From Oceanispirochaeta sp963676905 (GTDB taxonomy: Bacteria > Spirochaetota > Spirochaetia > DSM-2461): DNA of 64,000 bases. This document shows, piece by piece, positions 51,675-59,913 of this stretch (the first letter of the stretch is position 1; each line of letters starts with the position of its first letter). Below the pieces are notes generated by a model. It worked only from the letters and a program-made list of their open reading frames with translations, had not been told where the DNA came from and searched no databases. The translations under genes and the position numbers were made by a program. The stretch is taken from assembly GCA_963676905.2 (NCBI GenBank), contig CAXXVE010000001.1, positions 1,550,001 to 1,614,000 on the forward strand. Reading direction: 5' to 3'.

Positions 51675-52681
51675 TGGAAAAGACCGATGCCAAACGGCTT
51701 CTGATTCTGAAAATTCTTTCTGAAGAGGATGAGCCCCTCTCCAGTCAGATCATAAAAGAGAGACTCCAGGAAAGGGGAACCTCTTTGAGTGAGCGGACTG
51801 TCCGTTTTCATATGCTTGCCATGGACAAGGCCGGACTGACTGAGTACAAGGAGAAGAAGGGACGCTATCTTACGGCGGATGGTTATAAAGAACTTGCCCG
51901 CAACCAGGTGTACGACCGGGTTGGATTTCTCTCCTCACGGATCGACGAACTCTCCTATCAGATGAATTTCAACTGGAAACGGCAGAAGGGGACAGTGCTT
52001 GTCAATGTCTCCCTTGTGCCACTGGAAAACTCTTCGGTGGTCTACCATCTTATGGCTCCTGTCTTCGAGTCGGGGCTTACAATGGGACAGAAGGTCGCGG
52101 TATTCCGTCCCGGAGACAAGGTGGGTGATCTTGAGGTCCCCCAGGGATACTTTGGTCTGGGAACTGTCTGCTCCATTACCCTTAACGGTGTCTTTCTGAG
52201 CTGCGGTATTCCTGTTACTTCGGTTTTCGGAGGCCTTCTTGAGGTTTCGGGAAGCCGCCCCGACCGGTTTGCAGCCATTATCAACTACAATGGAACCAGT
52301 CTGGACCCCCTTGAAATTTACATCAGCAGCGGCATGACCAACTGCCGTGGGGCCGCAGAGGCAGGGCATGGTTATATCGGAGCCAGTTTCAGGGAAATCC
52401 CCGCAGGAAGCCTGGATCAGGTGACCGAGGTTCATGGCAAACTCACCGAGATGGGGCTGGGTGGGATTCTGAAAATCGGATACTCGGGGCATTCCCTGCT
52501 AGATATTCCCGTTGCCGACGGCAGGGTGGGCATCATAACAGCGGGAGGCCTCAACTCAATATCCGCTCTTGCAGAGGCTGATATTCAGGTAAAATCCAAG
52601 GCCCTTTCGGGAATGATCGAATACGACCGGCTGATCATGTATACCGATCTCTATGACGAGCTGAGCCGCATCCGGGGTTAA
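51674..52681 (+). CDS. NrpR-type transcriptional regulator (HTH plus NrpR domain)
   Basis: 335 residues. An N-terminal winged helix (LLILKILSEEDEPLSSQIIK, SERTVRFHMLAMDKAGL) is followed by one NrpR regulatory domain (DUF128): MGQKVAVFRPGDKVGD, GTVCSITLNGVFLSCGIP, GGLLEVSGSRPDRF and GKLTEMGLGGILKIGYSGHS. Archaeal NrpR represses nitrogen-assimilation genes and is released by 2-oxoglutarate. Translationally coupled to the ilvY-like gene, it may tie branched-chain amino-acid synthesis to nitrogen status. A bacterial target and effector are inferred only. It converges with the phosphatase gene by a 4-bp overlap. Confidence 0.85.
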   Translation: MEKTDAKRLLILKILSEEDEPLSSQIIKERLQERGTSLSERTVRFHMLAMDKAGLTEYKEKKGRYLTADGYKELARNQVYDRVGFLSSRIDELSYQMNFNWKRQKGTVLVNVSLVPLENSSVVYHLMAPVFESGLTMGQKVAVFRPGDKVGDLEVPQGYFGLGTVCSITLNGVFLSCGIPVTSVFGGLLEVSGSRPDRFAAIINYNGTSLDPLEIYISSGMTNCRGAAEAGHGYIGASFREIPAGSLDQVTEVHGKLTEMGLGGILKIGYSGHSLLDIPVADGRVGIITAGGLNSISALAEADIQVKSKALSGMIEYDRLIMYTDLYDELSRIRG

Positions 52682-53304
52682 ACCGGATTGTAGGCCCGGA
52701 TCTCCGCGGTTTCAAGGTGCTTCAGTGAGCGGTGGGTTTCAGGTCCTCTCTTCTCAGCCCATGTCAGGGCAATCTGCAGAATATCTCCATGGGAAACAAG
52801 CAGAATATTTCTCCCCTTATACCGCTCTTCAAGCTCTGCTAACAGTGCCAGGAAACGATCTCTAACCTGACGGGGGCTCTCCACCCCGCAGGAACTGTTT
52901 TCCGGGTCATCAACATCTTTATCCCAGACTTTCTGATAGTTTTTATCTTCTGTCTTTTCGTAGCTTCCGAAATTTCTCTCCCGCAGGAGGACTGTAGTGA
53001 GAGGGGGAGGGGTTCCAAGTATCTCCGCGGCCAGATCGGCGCTCTCTCTTGTTCTTTTAAAGTCGGAGCAGTAGATAAGGGTCTCTCTGTCCAGGATGTT
53101 CTGCTTCTGAAGGGCTATGCGGATCTGTTCCCGGCCCCTGTCTGCCAGACCCCAGCCGCTGCAGCCGTTATCGGGGCTGCTGATGATTATCCCTTCCTCA
53201 TTGGCAAGGCTCCGGCCGTGGCGCATCAGGTAGTAACTGTTTTTCAGGCGGCGGTCCGGCTGCCCCTGTTTTTTACCTATATTCTCTCTGCTCGCTGTGT
53301 TCAT
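52678..53304 (-). CDS. Histidine phosphatase (phosphoglycerate mutase-like)
   Basis: 208 residues from the ATG at 53304 (AGGA, about 7-nt spacing). Catalytic LMRHGRSLANE, then YCSDFKRTRESADLA, the proton-donor region LRERNFGSYE and SHGDILQIAL (second His) are all in place. Members dephosphorylate sugar phosphates, cobalamin precursors or other small molecules; which one is unclear. Upstream it is divergent from the glycosyltransferase gene of the polysaccharide locus. Confidence 0.88.
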   Translation of the reverse strand: MNTASRENIGKKQGQPDRRLKNSYYLMRHGRSLANEEGIIISSPDNGCSGWGLADRGREQIRIALQKQNILDRETLIYCSDFKRTRESADLAAEILGTPPPLTTVLLRERNFGSYEKTEDKNYQKVWDKDVDDPENSSCGVESPRQVRDRFLALLAELEERYKGRNILLVSHGDILQIALTWAEKRGPETHRSLKHLETAEIRAYNPV

Positions 53305-53349
53305 TGTAAATCCTATTCTAGTGTTCATAGTTGTTCTAAGGAATAGTAC

Positions 53350-53378
53350 TTGACCTATGTTAGAGGAGTATTTAGTCT
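53350..53378 (+). promoter_or_regulatory. Promoter of the polysaccharide glycosyltransferase gene
   Basis: TTGACC (53350-53355), 17 nt, TAGTCT (53373-53378). This implies a leader of about 85 nt before the TTG start at 53469. Confidence 0.5.
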
Positions 53379-53468
53379 GTAACCGAAATAACCGGCAGAT
53401 TGCAGATTCCGCCGGCAGTCCGTGGGGAGGTCCGGCAGAATTTTACAGCCGGACTGAAGGAACAATTT

Positions 53469-54512
53469 TTGAAAATACTTTTTGTCTGCTCCGCCCGTAT
53501 CTGGGGGGGGAATGAGAAGTGGTCCGGCATGGCCATGTCTGAACTTGAGAAGCAGGGGCACACTGTCCGCATCCTGCTCAGGAACCCGCTACTGGGGAAA
53601 CAGTTCGGGCAGAAGTGGTTTTTCGCTCCCTTTGTGACAGCCTTTGATCCTTTTTCCTTTCTTATCTCCTTTTTTATTCTTCTCTTCTGGCGGCCTGATG
53701 CGGTGGTCAGTACAAAGAGGGCGGAGTACTTTGTTCTGGGCTGTCTGACGCGGCTCTTCAAGATCCGCCATATTCTCCGCCTGGGCATCGTCAGGGATCT
53801 GGATACGAAGTGGAAGAGGTTTGTCTACACCCGTCTAAACGAGGGGATTATAGTCAATGCCCGCAGAACCAAAGATAATTTTCAAAAGTATGATTTTGTC
53901 GATCAGGATAAAATCAGGCTGATCTATAACGGAATACCCGAACTTGAGATTCCTTCGGTTCCCGAAAGAAGGGATAACCGTTTCAGGATCGTGTCTGTGG
54001 GTATCCTCTCCCCCCGCAAGGGATTCCATCTCCTTATCGAAGCTCTGGCCGTCCTGCCCGAAGAGATCCGCAAAGACATTGCTCTGACCATAGTGGGCAA
54101 CGGCCTTATGAAACCTGAACTTGCAAAACTGATAAAGGATCTTGATCTTGAAGGCTCTGTGGAGCTGGCAGGATTTCAGAGCAATCCCGTACCCTTCCTG
54201 CTGCAGTCCGACCTCTTCGCACTGATTTCGGAGAATGAGGGCATTTCCAATGCCCTTCTTGAAGCGATGATGCTGGAACTGCCTGTGCTCACGACCTTTT
54301 CAGGAGGAACCGAGGAATTCCTCAAAGATGGTGAAAACGGCTTTGCCGTGGACCGGGATGTTACCGCTCTGGCCGGACGGATTGAAGAGCTGTACCGGAG
54401 TCGAGCCTCCCTGCCTGCCATCGGTGCTGCCGGATGCGGAACGGTTAAGGAGTTCTTTTCCCTGTCCAGAATGGGCCGGGAGGTGGAAGCCTTTCTGAAA
54501 GGGCAGGAATAG
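53469..54512 (+). CDS. Glycosyltransferase family 4
   Basis: 347 residues starting at TTG 53469, chosen because AAGGA lies 8 nt upstream and LKILFVCSARIWGGNEKW is the expected N-terminus; a longer frame to 53400 has no support. GT-B fold: donor-site VSVGILSPRKGFHLLIEAL, then ISENEGISNALLEAM (the E-x7-E motif) and FSGGTEEFLKDGENGF. It would add a sugar to a lipid-linked exopolysaccharide or capsule unit; donor and acceptor are unknown. First gene of the polysaccharide region. Confidence 0.9.
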   Translation: MKILFVCSARIWGGNEKWSGMAMSELEKQGHTVRILLRNPLLGKQFGQKWFFAPFVTAFDPFSFLISFFILLFWRPDAVVSTKRAEYFVLGCLTRLFKIRHILRLGIVRDLDTKWKRFVYTRLNEGIIVNARRTKDNFQKYDFVDQDKIRLIYNGIPELEIPSVPERRDNRFRIVSVGILSPRKGFHLLIEALAVLPEEIRKDIALTIVGNGLMKPELAKLIKDLDLEGSVELAGFQSNPVPFLLQSDLFALISENEGISNALLEAMMLELPVLTTFSGGTEEFLKDGENGFAVDRDVTALAGRIEELYRSRASLPAIGAAGCGTVKEFFSLSRMGREVEAFLKGQE

Positions 54513-54578
54513 AGCGGGGAATCCGGTGGAGCTGATGGATCACCCTGCCGATGATTATATAACGGCACAGGATTAATT

Positions 54579-54632
54579 CCGGCTCCCTGCTTCAGATGCC
54601 TTAACGGCATGGCAGGATTGAAGAGCAGCCGG
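54579..54632 (+). promoter_or_regulatory. Three-tier stem-loop in the leader of the Wzi-like gene
   Basis: CCGGCT (54579-54584) pairs with AGCCGG (54627-54632); inside, CCTGC pairs with GCAGG, and ATGCC pairs with GGCAT around loop TTAAC. The structure ends about 65 nt before the Wzi-like ATG and has no T run, so it is either a stabilising structure or a regulatory leader, not a terminator. Confidence 0.45.
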
Positions 54633-54698
54633 AGTATCTCAGCATATACCCGAATGTTCAGACAAAAATTGTATAAATCTACAAAACAGGAGTGTTCT

Positions 54699-56480
54699 AT
54701 GAAAAAGTCTATCTTTTTCGCAGTGATTTTTCTTATCTATACCTCTGCGATACTGACGGCTCAGACCCATAATTCGGTTCCCCTATCGGAAACCGCTCTC
54801 TACAACTTTCTCGATCAGGCTGAGATGAGGGGGTATACAGGCAGACAGCTCCGGGCTATCAAACCTTATCCCCGATCCTATGTCATATCCACTCTGGAGA
54901 GGATTGGAAAGTATCGGAATCAGATGACCTCTTCTGAAAGGGAAGTCTTTCAGGAGTTTTACGATAAATATGTGGTTGATGAAGACAAGGGGATCTTAAC
55001 CGATGGAGATATCCGGGTGGGAGACGAAGATGATCTTTTCACTCTTCGTGCGGAGATCAGACAGGATTCTGAAGCCAAAGTACTCTTAAATGATATAGGT
55101 TCATCGGGTGGTGAAATAACAGCTACGGGTACTCTGTCAGGTGATTTGGCCGATAACTTTTCCTGGGCCCTTGAAATAGGAGGAGGAGCCTGGCTCGTTG
55201 ATGAATACGATGGCTACGGCCCCGAAGCCTGGGAACCATATACCTTCAGTAAGGGCTGGGATGGCGGCATCCATAAGCTCAGCAGTCTAAACAACTATTA
55301 TATGATGCCTGATGGTCTGGGGATTGCCTATACCTATAATGCGGAGATCAACGCATCCTTCTGGGATAACAGCCTGGATCTCCGTTTCGGCCGTTTGCGC
55401 CGGGACTGGGGTGTGGGAGAGGGAAACCTTTTTCTGAGCAGCTCTGCCCGTCCCTTTGTCGGTTTTGAAGGCAGTTTTAATCCATGGCACTGGTTCAATC
55501 TCTCCTTTATCACAGGCTCTCTTGAGTATGGGGAAAACTTTCGGAATGCCGATGACTTTAATATTAAAAGAACGGCAAAAACCCAGCAGAATATGTTTGC
55601 CATGCTGAAGATGGAGTTTATGCCCACCGACTGGCTCTACTTCGCCATTAACGACAGCGGCGTCTACCTGAAGCGGCCTGAACTTGGGTATATGCATCCG
55701 CTTTTCAGCAACTTTTTCTTCCAGAACAATGTTGGAGACTATGACAATATGGCCCTCGGCGGGACTGTTGCTGTTAAGAAAGCGGGTATTGGAAAGGCCT
55801 ACTTTTCTCTCTTCCTGGACGAAGCCAGGTTCAACCATCCCGATTTCTTCGGCAACTATGCTAATATGTACAGCTATCAGGCTGGACTGGAGGCTGTGAT
55901 TCCAGGGCTTCCCTGGACAACGGCCCTGCTGCAATACACCAAGATTGAGCCCTACTGCTACACCCACTACTCCGTCAACAACTCGCCCTGGTACGATGGG
56001 CTGTATATGCAGACGGGGTATCAGAATAACGGTGAGTCCCTGGGATACGGACTGGAGCCCAACTCTGATGAGATCATGTTCAAGTTGAGAAGTCAGCCGA
56101 AAAGGGGATTTACCTCTGAGTTCGGCTACCGTCTGGTGCGCCATGGAACAGGCCCGGGCAGTACCTTTGACTCCTGGGGAGGCTCTGAAGAGGGAGACAA
56201 AATAACCCCCGACAATGATCTCGATGGAGCTTACGGCCAGACCGGTCGGAAGAATTTTCTGAAGGATGACATTTATGAGTGGTTTCATATTTTCAGCCTG
56301 GGGGGAACCTGGGACCTTACCAGTCAGGGCAGCCCTGTGGCTTTCGGTGCCGGCTACTCCTATGTGTTTAAATATTTCACGGATTATGAATCCAACGGAG
56401 GGTTCAAACCGATGAACTCTGCCGGCTATGAAAATGAGCACCGTCATATTGTAACCCTGTCCTTGACTATCTTCCCCTGA
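54699..56480 (+). CDS. Outer-membrane capsule-assembly (Wzi-like) protein
   Basis: 593 residues from the ATG at 54699 (AGGAG, 6-nt spacing). Signal peptide MKKSIFFAVIFLIYTSAILT, then a periplasmic helical segment with LDQAEMRGYTGRQLRAIKPY, then a barrel rich in alternating aromatic strands. The signature RFGRLRRDWGVGEGNLFLSS and GSFNPWHWFNLSFITGSLEY match Wzi/capsule-assembly proteins. Wzi holds or nucleates capsule at the outer surface. The C-terminus ends in an aromatic strand (LSLTIFP), typical of barrels. Downstream of the glycosyltransferase, it ends at a strong terminator. Confidence 0.85.
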   Translation: MKKSIFFAVIFLIYTSAILTAQTHNSVPLSETALYNFLDQAEMRGYTGRQLRAIKPYPRSYVISTLERIGKYRNQMTSSEREVFQEFYDKYVVDEDKGILTDGDIRVGDEDDLFTLRAEIRQDSEAKVLLNDIGSSGGEITATGTLSGDLADNFSWALEIGGGAWLVDEYDGYGPEAWEPYTFSKGWDGGIHKLSSLNNYYMMPDGLGIAYTYNAEINASFWDNSLDLRFGRLRRDWGVGEGNLFLSSSARPFVGFEGSFNPWHWFNLSFITGSLEYGENFRNADDFNIKRTAKTQQNMFAMLKMEFMPTDWLYFAINDSGVYLKRPELGYMHPLFSNFFFQNNVGDYDNMALGGTVAVKKAGIGKAYFSLFLDEARFNHPDFFGNYANMYSYQAGLEAVIPGLPWTTALLQYTKIEPYCYTHYSVNNSPWYDGLYMQTGYQNNGESLGYGLEPNSDEIMFKLRSQPKRGFTSEFGYRLVRHGTGPGSTFDSWGGSEEGDKITPDNDLDGAYGQTGRKNFLKDDIYEWFHIFSLGGTWDLTSQGSPVAFGAGYSYVFKYFTDYESNGGFKPMNSAGYENEHRHIVTLSLTIFP

Positions 56481-56507
56481 TTGTATCCTTTTCAGGGAAA
56501 GAGCATA

Positions 56508-56537
56508 AAAAAAGGACCGCCGCGGCGGTCCTTTTTT
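56508..56537. terminator. Bidirectional intrinsic terminator
   Basis: GGACCGCCGCGGCGGTCC, a perfect 18-nt palindrome flanked by A and T runs, between the Wzi-like gene (plus) and the convergent epimerase gene (minus). Confidence 0.92.
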
Positions 56538-56556
56538 GTTTCCAAGCTGAGAAGCC

Positions 56557-57579
56557 TTATATTTTTCTGTACTCTTTATACCACTCGGCAAAGCGGGCGA
56601 TTCCCTCTTCCAGTGTCACTTCCGGTTTATATCCGGTAAGGTTCTGAAGCCGGCTTGTATCCGCCCAGGTCACAGGGACATCTCCGTCCTGCATGGGCAG
56701 GAACTCCTTTCTGGCTTCCATTCCAAGATTGGTTTCAATGATTTTAATAAACTCAAGAAGATCTACCGGTGAGCCATGCCCGATATTGAGTATTCGTGCA
56801 GGCACCTCTCCTTCAGAGGAGTCCATGGGTTTCTCAACTAAACGTGATATGCTCTCGATAATATCGTCCACATAGGTGAAGTCCCTCTTCATATCTCCAT
56901 TGTTGAATACCTTTATGGTTTCGCCTTTTCTTATCTTCTCTGCAAAGAGAAAGTAGGCCATATCGGGGCGTCCCCAGGGGCCGTAGACCGTAAAGAAACG
57001 AAGACCCGTGCATGGAAGACCGTAGAGATGGCTGTAAGAGTAGGCCAGAACCTCATTGGACCGTTTTGTCGCTGCATAGAGGCTTACTGGTTCACAGACA
57101 GGATCATCCTCGTGAAAGGGTGTCTTTTTATTTGCTCCGTAGACCGAAGAGGAAGAGGCATAGACAAGATGCTCCACCTTTCCATGGCGGCAGCACTCGA
57201 GGATGTTCATAAATCCCTGGAGGTTGCTGTCCACATAGCTCTGGGGATTCTCAATGCTGTAGCGGACACCAGCCTGGGCTCCCAGATGGATTACATGGGT
57301 AAAGCTGTGGCGCTGAAAGAGTTCATTCATCTGGGCCCTGTTGTGGAGATCCGCCCTGTAGAAAAGCCAGCCCCTCTCATTGGATACGGGTTTCATTTCG
57401 GGCTGTTTCTCATCAAGCTGAAAGCCTCTTTCTGCAAGACGGCCGTATTTCAGGGCGGGATCGTAATAGTCGTTCAGGTTGTCAGTCAGGACCATTTCGC
57501 AGCCCTCAGAAAACCAGGGGTGTCCCGAGAGATGGAAACCGACAAAACCTGCGGCTCCGGTGATAAGTATCTTATTCAT
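56557..57579 (-). CDS. NAD-dependent UDP-sugar epimerase, UDP-glucuronate 4-epimerase type
   Basis: 340 residues of the extended SDR family. GAAGFVGFHLSG binds NAD, and LTDNLNDYYDPALK matches UDP-glucuronate epimerases; the catalytic tyrosine motif YAATKRSNE and YASSSSVYG are present. It probably converts UDP-glucuronate to UDP-galacturonate for the polysaccharide; a related UDP-hexose epimerase cannot be excluded. GAGGA lies 4 nt before the ATG, 8 nt after the preceding stop, so it is co-transcribed with the sugar-phosphate transferase. Confidence 0.9.
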   Translation of the reverse strand: MNKILITGAAGFVGFHLSGHPWFSEGCEMVLTDNLNDYYDPALKYGRLAERGFQLDEKQPEMKPVSNERGWLFYRADLHNRAQMNELFQRHSFTHVIHLGAQAGVRYSIENPQSYVDSNLQGFMNILECCRHGKVEHLVYASSSSVYGANKKTPFHEDDPVCEPVSLYAATKRSNEVLAYSYSHLYGLPCTGLRFFTVYGPWGRPDMAYFLFAEKIRKGETIKVFNNGDMKRDFTYVDDIIESISRLVEKPMDSSEGEVPARILNIGHGSPVDLLEFIKIIETNLGMEARKEFLPMQDGDVPVTWADTSRLQNLTGYKPEVTLEEGIARFAEWYKEYRKI

Positions 57580-57587
57580 AGTGTCCT

Positions 57588-58964
57588 CTAGTAGGCGTTT
57601 TTATTTACAAATCCGTTGAACACGGTGAGCAGGAGAATCTTCATATCCAGTCGAAGGCTCCAGTTCCGGATGTAGTACATGTCAAACTCAATTCTTTTCT
57701 TGAGACTTGTGTTTCCCCTCCAGCCGTTTATCTGAGCCCATCCTGTGATCCCCGCCTTCATCCTGTGGCGAAGCATATAACCGGGTATCTCATTTTTAAA
57801 CCCTTCAATGAGTTCAGGCCTTTCGGGGCGGGGGCCAACAAGGCTCATGTCCCCCTTGAGGACGTTCCAGAGCTGGGGAAATTCATCAAGGCTTGTCTTT
57901 CGTATAAAGGTCCCGAACCTTGTTTTCCGCGGGTCATTTTCTGTGGTCCATGTAAAGCCGTCCTCTTTGTCTGCTCCCTGACGCATGGAACGGAATTTCC
58001 ACATTTTGAAGATCTCTCCGTCCTGGGTCATTCTTTCCTGTCCGTAGAAGACAGGCCCCGGGGATGTGATTTTTACAAGGATCGCCACAATCAGAAGAAG
58101 GGGGGAGAGAATCATAAGCCCCAGAAGGGAGCCGAGAATATCTGTTATCCTCTTGGCCAGCAGGGCAAAGGGATTCTCGGAAGGTTTGTTGATAAAGATC
58201 AGAGGTACACCCAGGACATCCTCGATTGTTGTCCCTATCATGGCATAGTTCACCTGGGGGATCATGATGATGGGAGTCACCTGGTTGTAGTGGGTCTTGA
58301 TATACTCATCCTGACGGGCCAGGGACTCTCCCTCATAGCCTATCATAATACTGCCGGGATTCAGTCCCTTAATCATCTTGTCGGCTTCATCATAACTGAA
58401 GGAGGGAATCCTCATCTCTTCGGCTTTGCCCTGTGAGTCGGACCACCCTATCACCTCTATTCCCATCTGGGGGGAGTTCAGAACCCTTTTGACAAAACGT
58501 TCCACCTGCACACCGTGACCGATCAGAAAGACTGTATGGACAAGCTCCCGTTTGATCAGTTTCATCATCTGATGATTGCGGAAGAATACCCTGTTCATGA
58601 TCAGAAGGACCTGGCTGATCAGGAAGAATGTAATCAGGGTCAGCCGGGATATTCTGTCTGACTGGATGTTGTAACCGGCAAGGATGAAAAAGATCTGGAT
58701 CTTGATATTCAGCATCAGCAGCTTTGAAAACTCTCTGTGCCAGGCTCTCAGTATCTGGCCGGAGTAGTAGTGTTCCATGTAAAGCAGGTATGCCGCCACG
58801 ATAACAGGGATCGGGAGATACCTCATAAAGCGGTAGAATGAAGCGGGGTCATTCATGAGGACAGTAAAACGCAGGTATGTGGCCAGAAACCAGGCCAGAC
58901 TTACAAGGGCAAGGTCTGAAATATAATGAAAAAAGAGAAATTTTTTTGATTGTTTATGCAGCAT
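57588..58964 (-). CDS. Polyprenyl-phosphate sugar-phosphate transferase (WcaJ/WbaP type)
   Basis: 458 residues. Four N-terminal membrane helices, a CoA-binding-like domain near 150-230, a further helix (LAKRITDILGSLLGLMILSP) and the catalytic domain with GPVFYGQERM, KMWKFRSM and the signature LVGPRPERPE. It links a sugar-1-phosphate to undecaprenyl phosphate, the first step of exopolysaccharide or capsule assembly. AGGA lies 4 nt from the ATG. First gene of a two-gene operon with the epimerase. Confidence 0.93.
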   Translation of the reverse strand: MLHKQSKKFLFFHYISDLALVSLAWFLATYLRFTVLMNDPASFYRFMRYLPIPVIVAAYLLYMEHYYSGQILRAWHREFSKLLMLNIKIQIFFILAGYNIQSDRISRLTLITFFLISQVLLIMNRVFFRNHQMMKLIKRELVHTVFLIGHGVQVERFVKRVLNSPQMGIEVIGWSDSQGKAEEMRIPSFSYDEADKMIKGLNPGSIMIGYEGESLARQDEYIKTHYNQVTPIIMIPQVNYAMIGTTIEDVLGVPLIFINKPSENPFALLAKRITDILGSLLGLMILSPLLLIVAILVKITSPGPVFYGQERMTQDGEIFKMWKFRSMRQGADKEDGFTWTTENDPRKTRFGTFIRKTSLDEFPQLWNVLKGDMSLVGPRPERPELIEGFKNEIPGYMLRHRMKAGITGWAQINGWRGNTSLKKRIEFDMYYIRNWSLRLDMKILLLTVFNGFVNKNAY

Positions 58965-59147
58965 GTTTTCCTAAATCCGGATCTTCTGGTTTTTGGGCAG
59001 TTCTCATCCGGTCCTAACTAGTAAAATACTTTCACCATTATAAAGTAACATTCCCTTTATTAACAGGTAAAAAAATATGAACTTTACGGTCATTTTTCTT
59101 TATTTGTATCCTTTGCGAGTATAGAATTGAACTCTCAGGAGGGCGGT

Positions 59148-59834
59148 ATGTGTTTCAGTGTGGCTCTGACCAGAGAAACCATAGAGAGTGATCCCCGGTT
59201 TTCTCACCTTAAGGGGCTTGTAGACCGTCCCGGGGCTCTGATTTCAGCCTTCCATTTTCCCGGGTTGCCGGTACTCCGTGAGGGCCTGAATGCTCCGGCT
59301 GACCTCTCTCGCTGGGGGCTGGTTCCCGGTTGGGTACGGGATGAAAAAAAGGCAGGCAAGATCAGGCAGGGGACAGTCAATGCCCGATGGGAGAGCCTTG
59401 AAGAGAAGCCCTCATTCAGGGACAGCTGGCCTGGAAAACGCTGCCTGGTTCCGGTGGAGGGTTTTTATGAACCCCATCTGGAAGAGGGGAGAAAATCGAC
59501 CTGGTATATATGCCCGAAGAAGGGTGAGCTCCTCTATCTGGCCGGAATCTGGCAGCAAAACTTACATTTGAGTAGATTTATCTCAGAATCCACATTTTCA
59601 ATCATTACGGTTCCCTCGTCGGGACTCATTCAGGAAATACACAATGAAAAGCCACGGATGCCTCTGATTCTCTCGGCTCTGGAAGCTGAAAAATGGCTGA
59701 AAGCGCCTTTTAAAGCCCTCCCTGAGCCTCCCGGGCCATTTGATCAGGCCCGTCTTGATGCCTGGGAGTGCAAGCCGGGGGGACGCGAAAAAGCAGACAG
59801 AACCGGGAAATGGAAACAGGGTTCTCTGTTTTAA
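59148..59834 (+). CDS. SRAP-domain (YedK/HMCES-type) abasic-site DNA-crosslinking protein
   Basis: 228 residues. ATG 59148 is preferred over an in-frame ATG at 59127 because AGGAGG lies 5 nt upstream and removal of Met exposes Cys2 (MCFSVAL), the residue that crosslinks abasic sites. Other active-site parts are NARWESL, VPVEGFYEP and the His in IHNEKPRMPLIL. It shields abasic sites in single-stranded DNA. No LexA box is obvious upstream, and it stands alone. Confidence 0.9.
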   Translation: MCFSVALTRETIESDPRFSHLKGLVDRPGALISAFHFPGLPVLREGLNAPADLSRWGLVPGWVRDEKKAGKIRQGTVNARWESLEEKPSFRDSWPGKRCLVPVEGFYEPHLEEGRKSTWYICPKKGELLYLAGIWQQNLHLSRFISESTFSIITVPSSGLIQEIHNEKPRMPLILSALEAEKWLKAPFKALPEPPGPFDQARLDAWECKPGGREKADRTGKWKQGSLF

Positions 59835-59913
59835 TCATTGATGGAAAGCCTCTCCCGGGAGTATAATTGATCAATCAGTCAACTTTTTGCTGAAGCTCTC
59901 ACAGGAAGGAATC

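Noticed and set aside
51935..52492. 185-codon minus-strand frame inside the NrpR-like gene
   Set aside because: It lies wholly within a well-supported gene and has no family features.
55287..56591. 434-codon open frame on the minus strand opposite the Wzi-like gene
   Set aside because: The plus-strand frame has a signal peptide, strong SD and family motifs; the minus frame has none and crosses the bidirectional terminator. It is a by-product of codon bias.
56557..57579. Frameshift in the epimerase N-terminus (unusual HPWFSEGC segment)
   Set aside because: The frame is open throughout, and flanking NAD-binding and substrate motifs are in register, so divergence rather than damage is the simpler reading.
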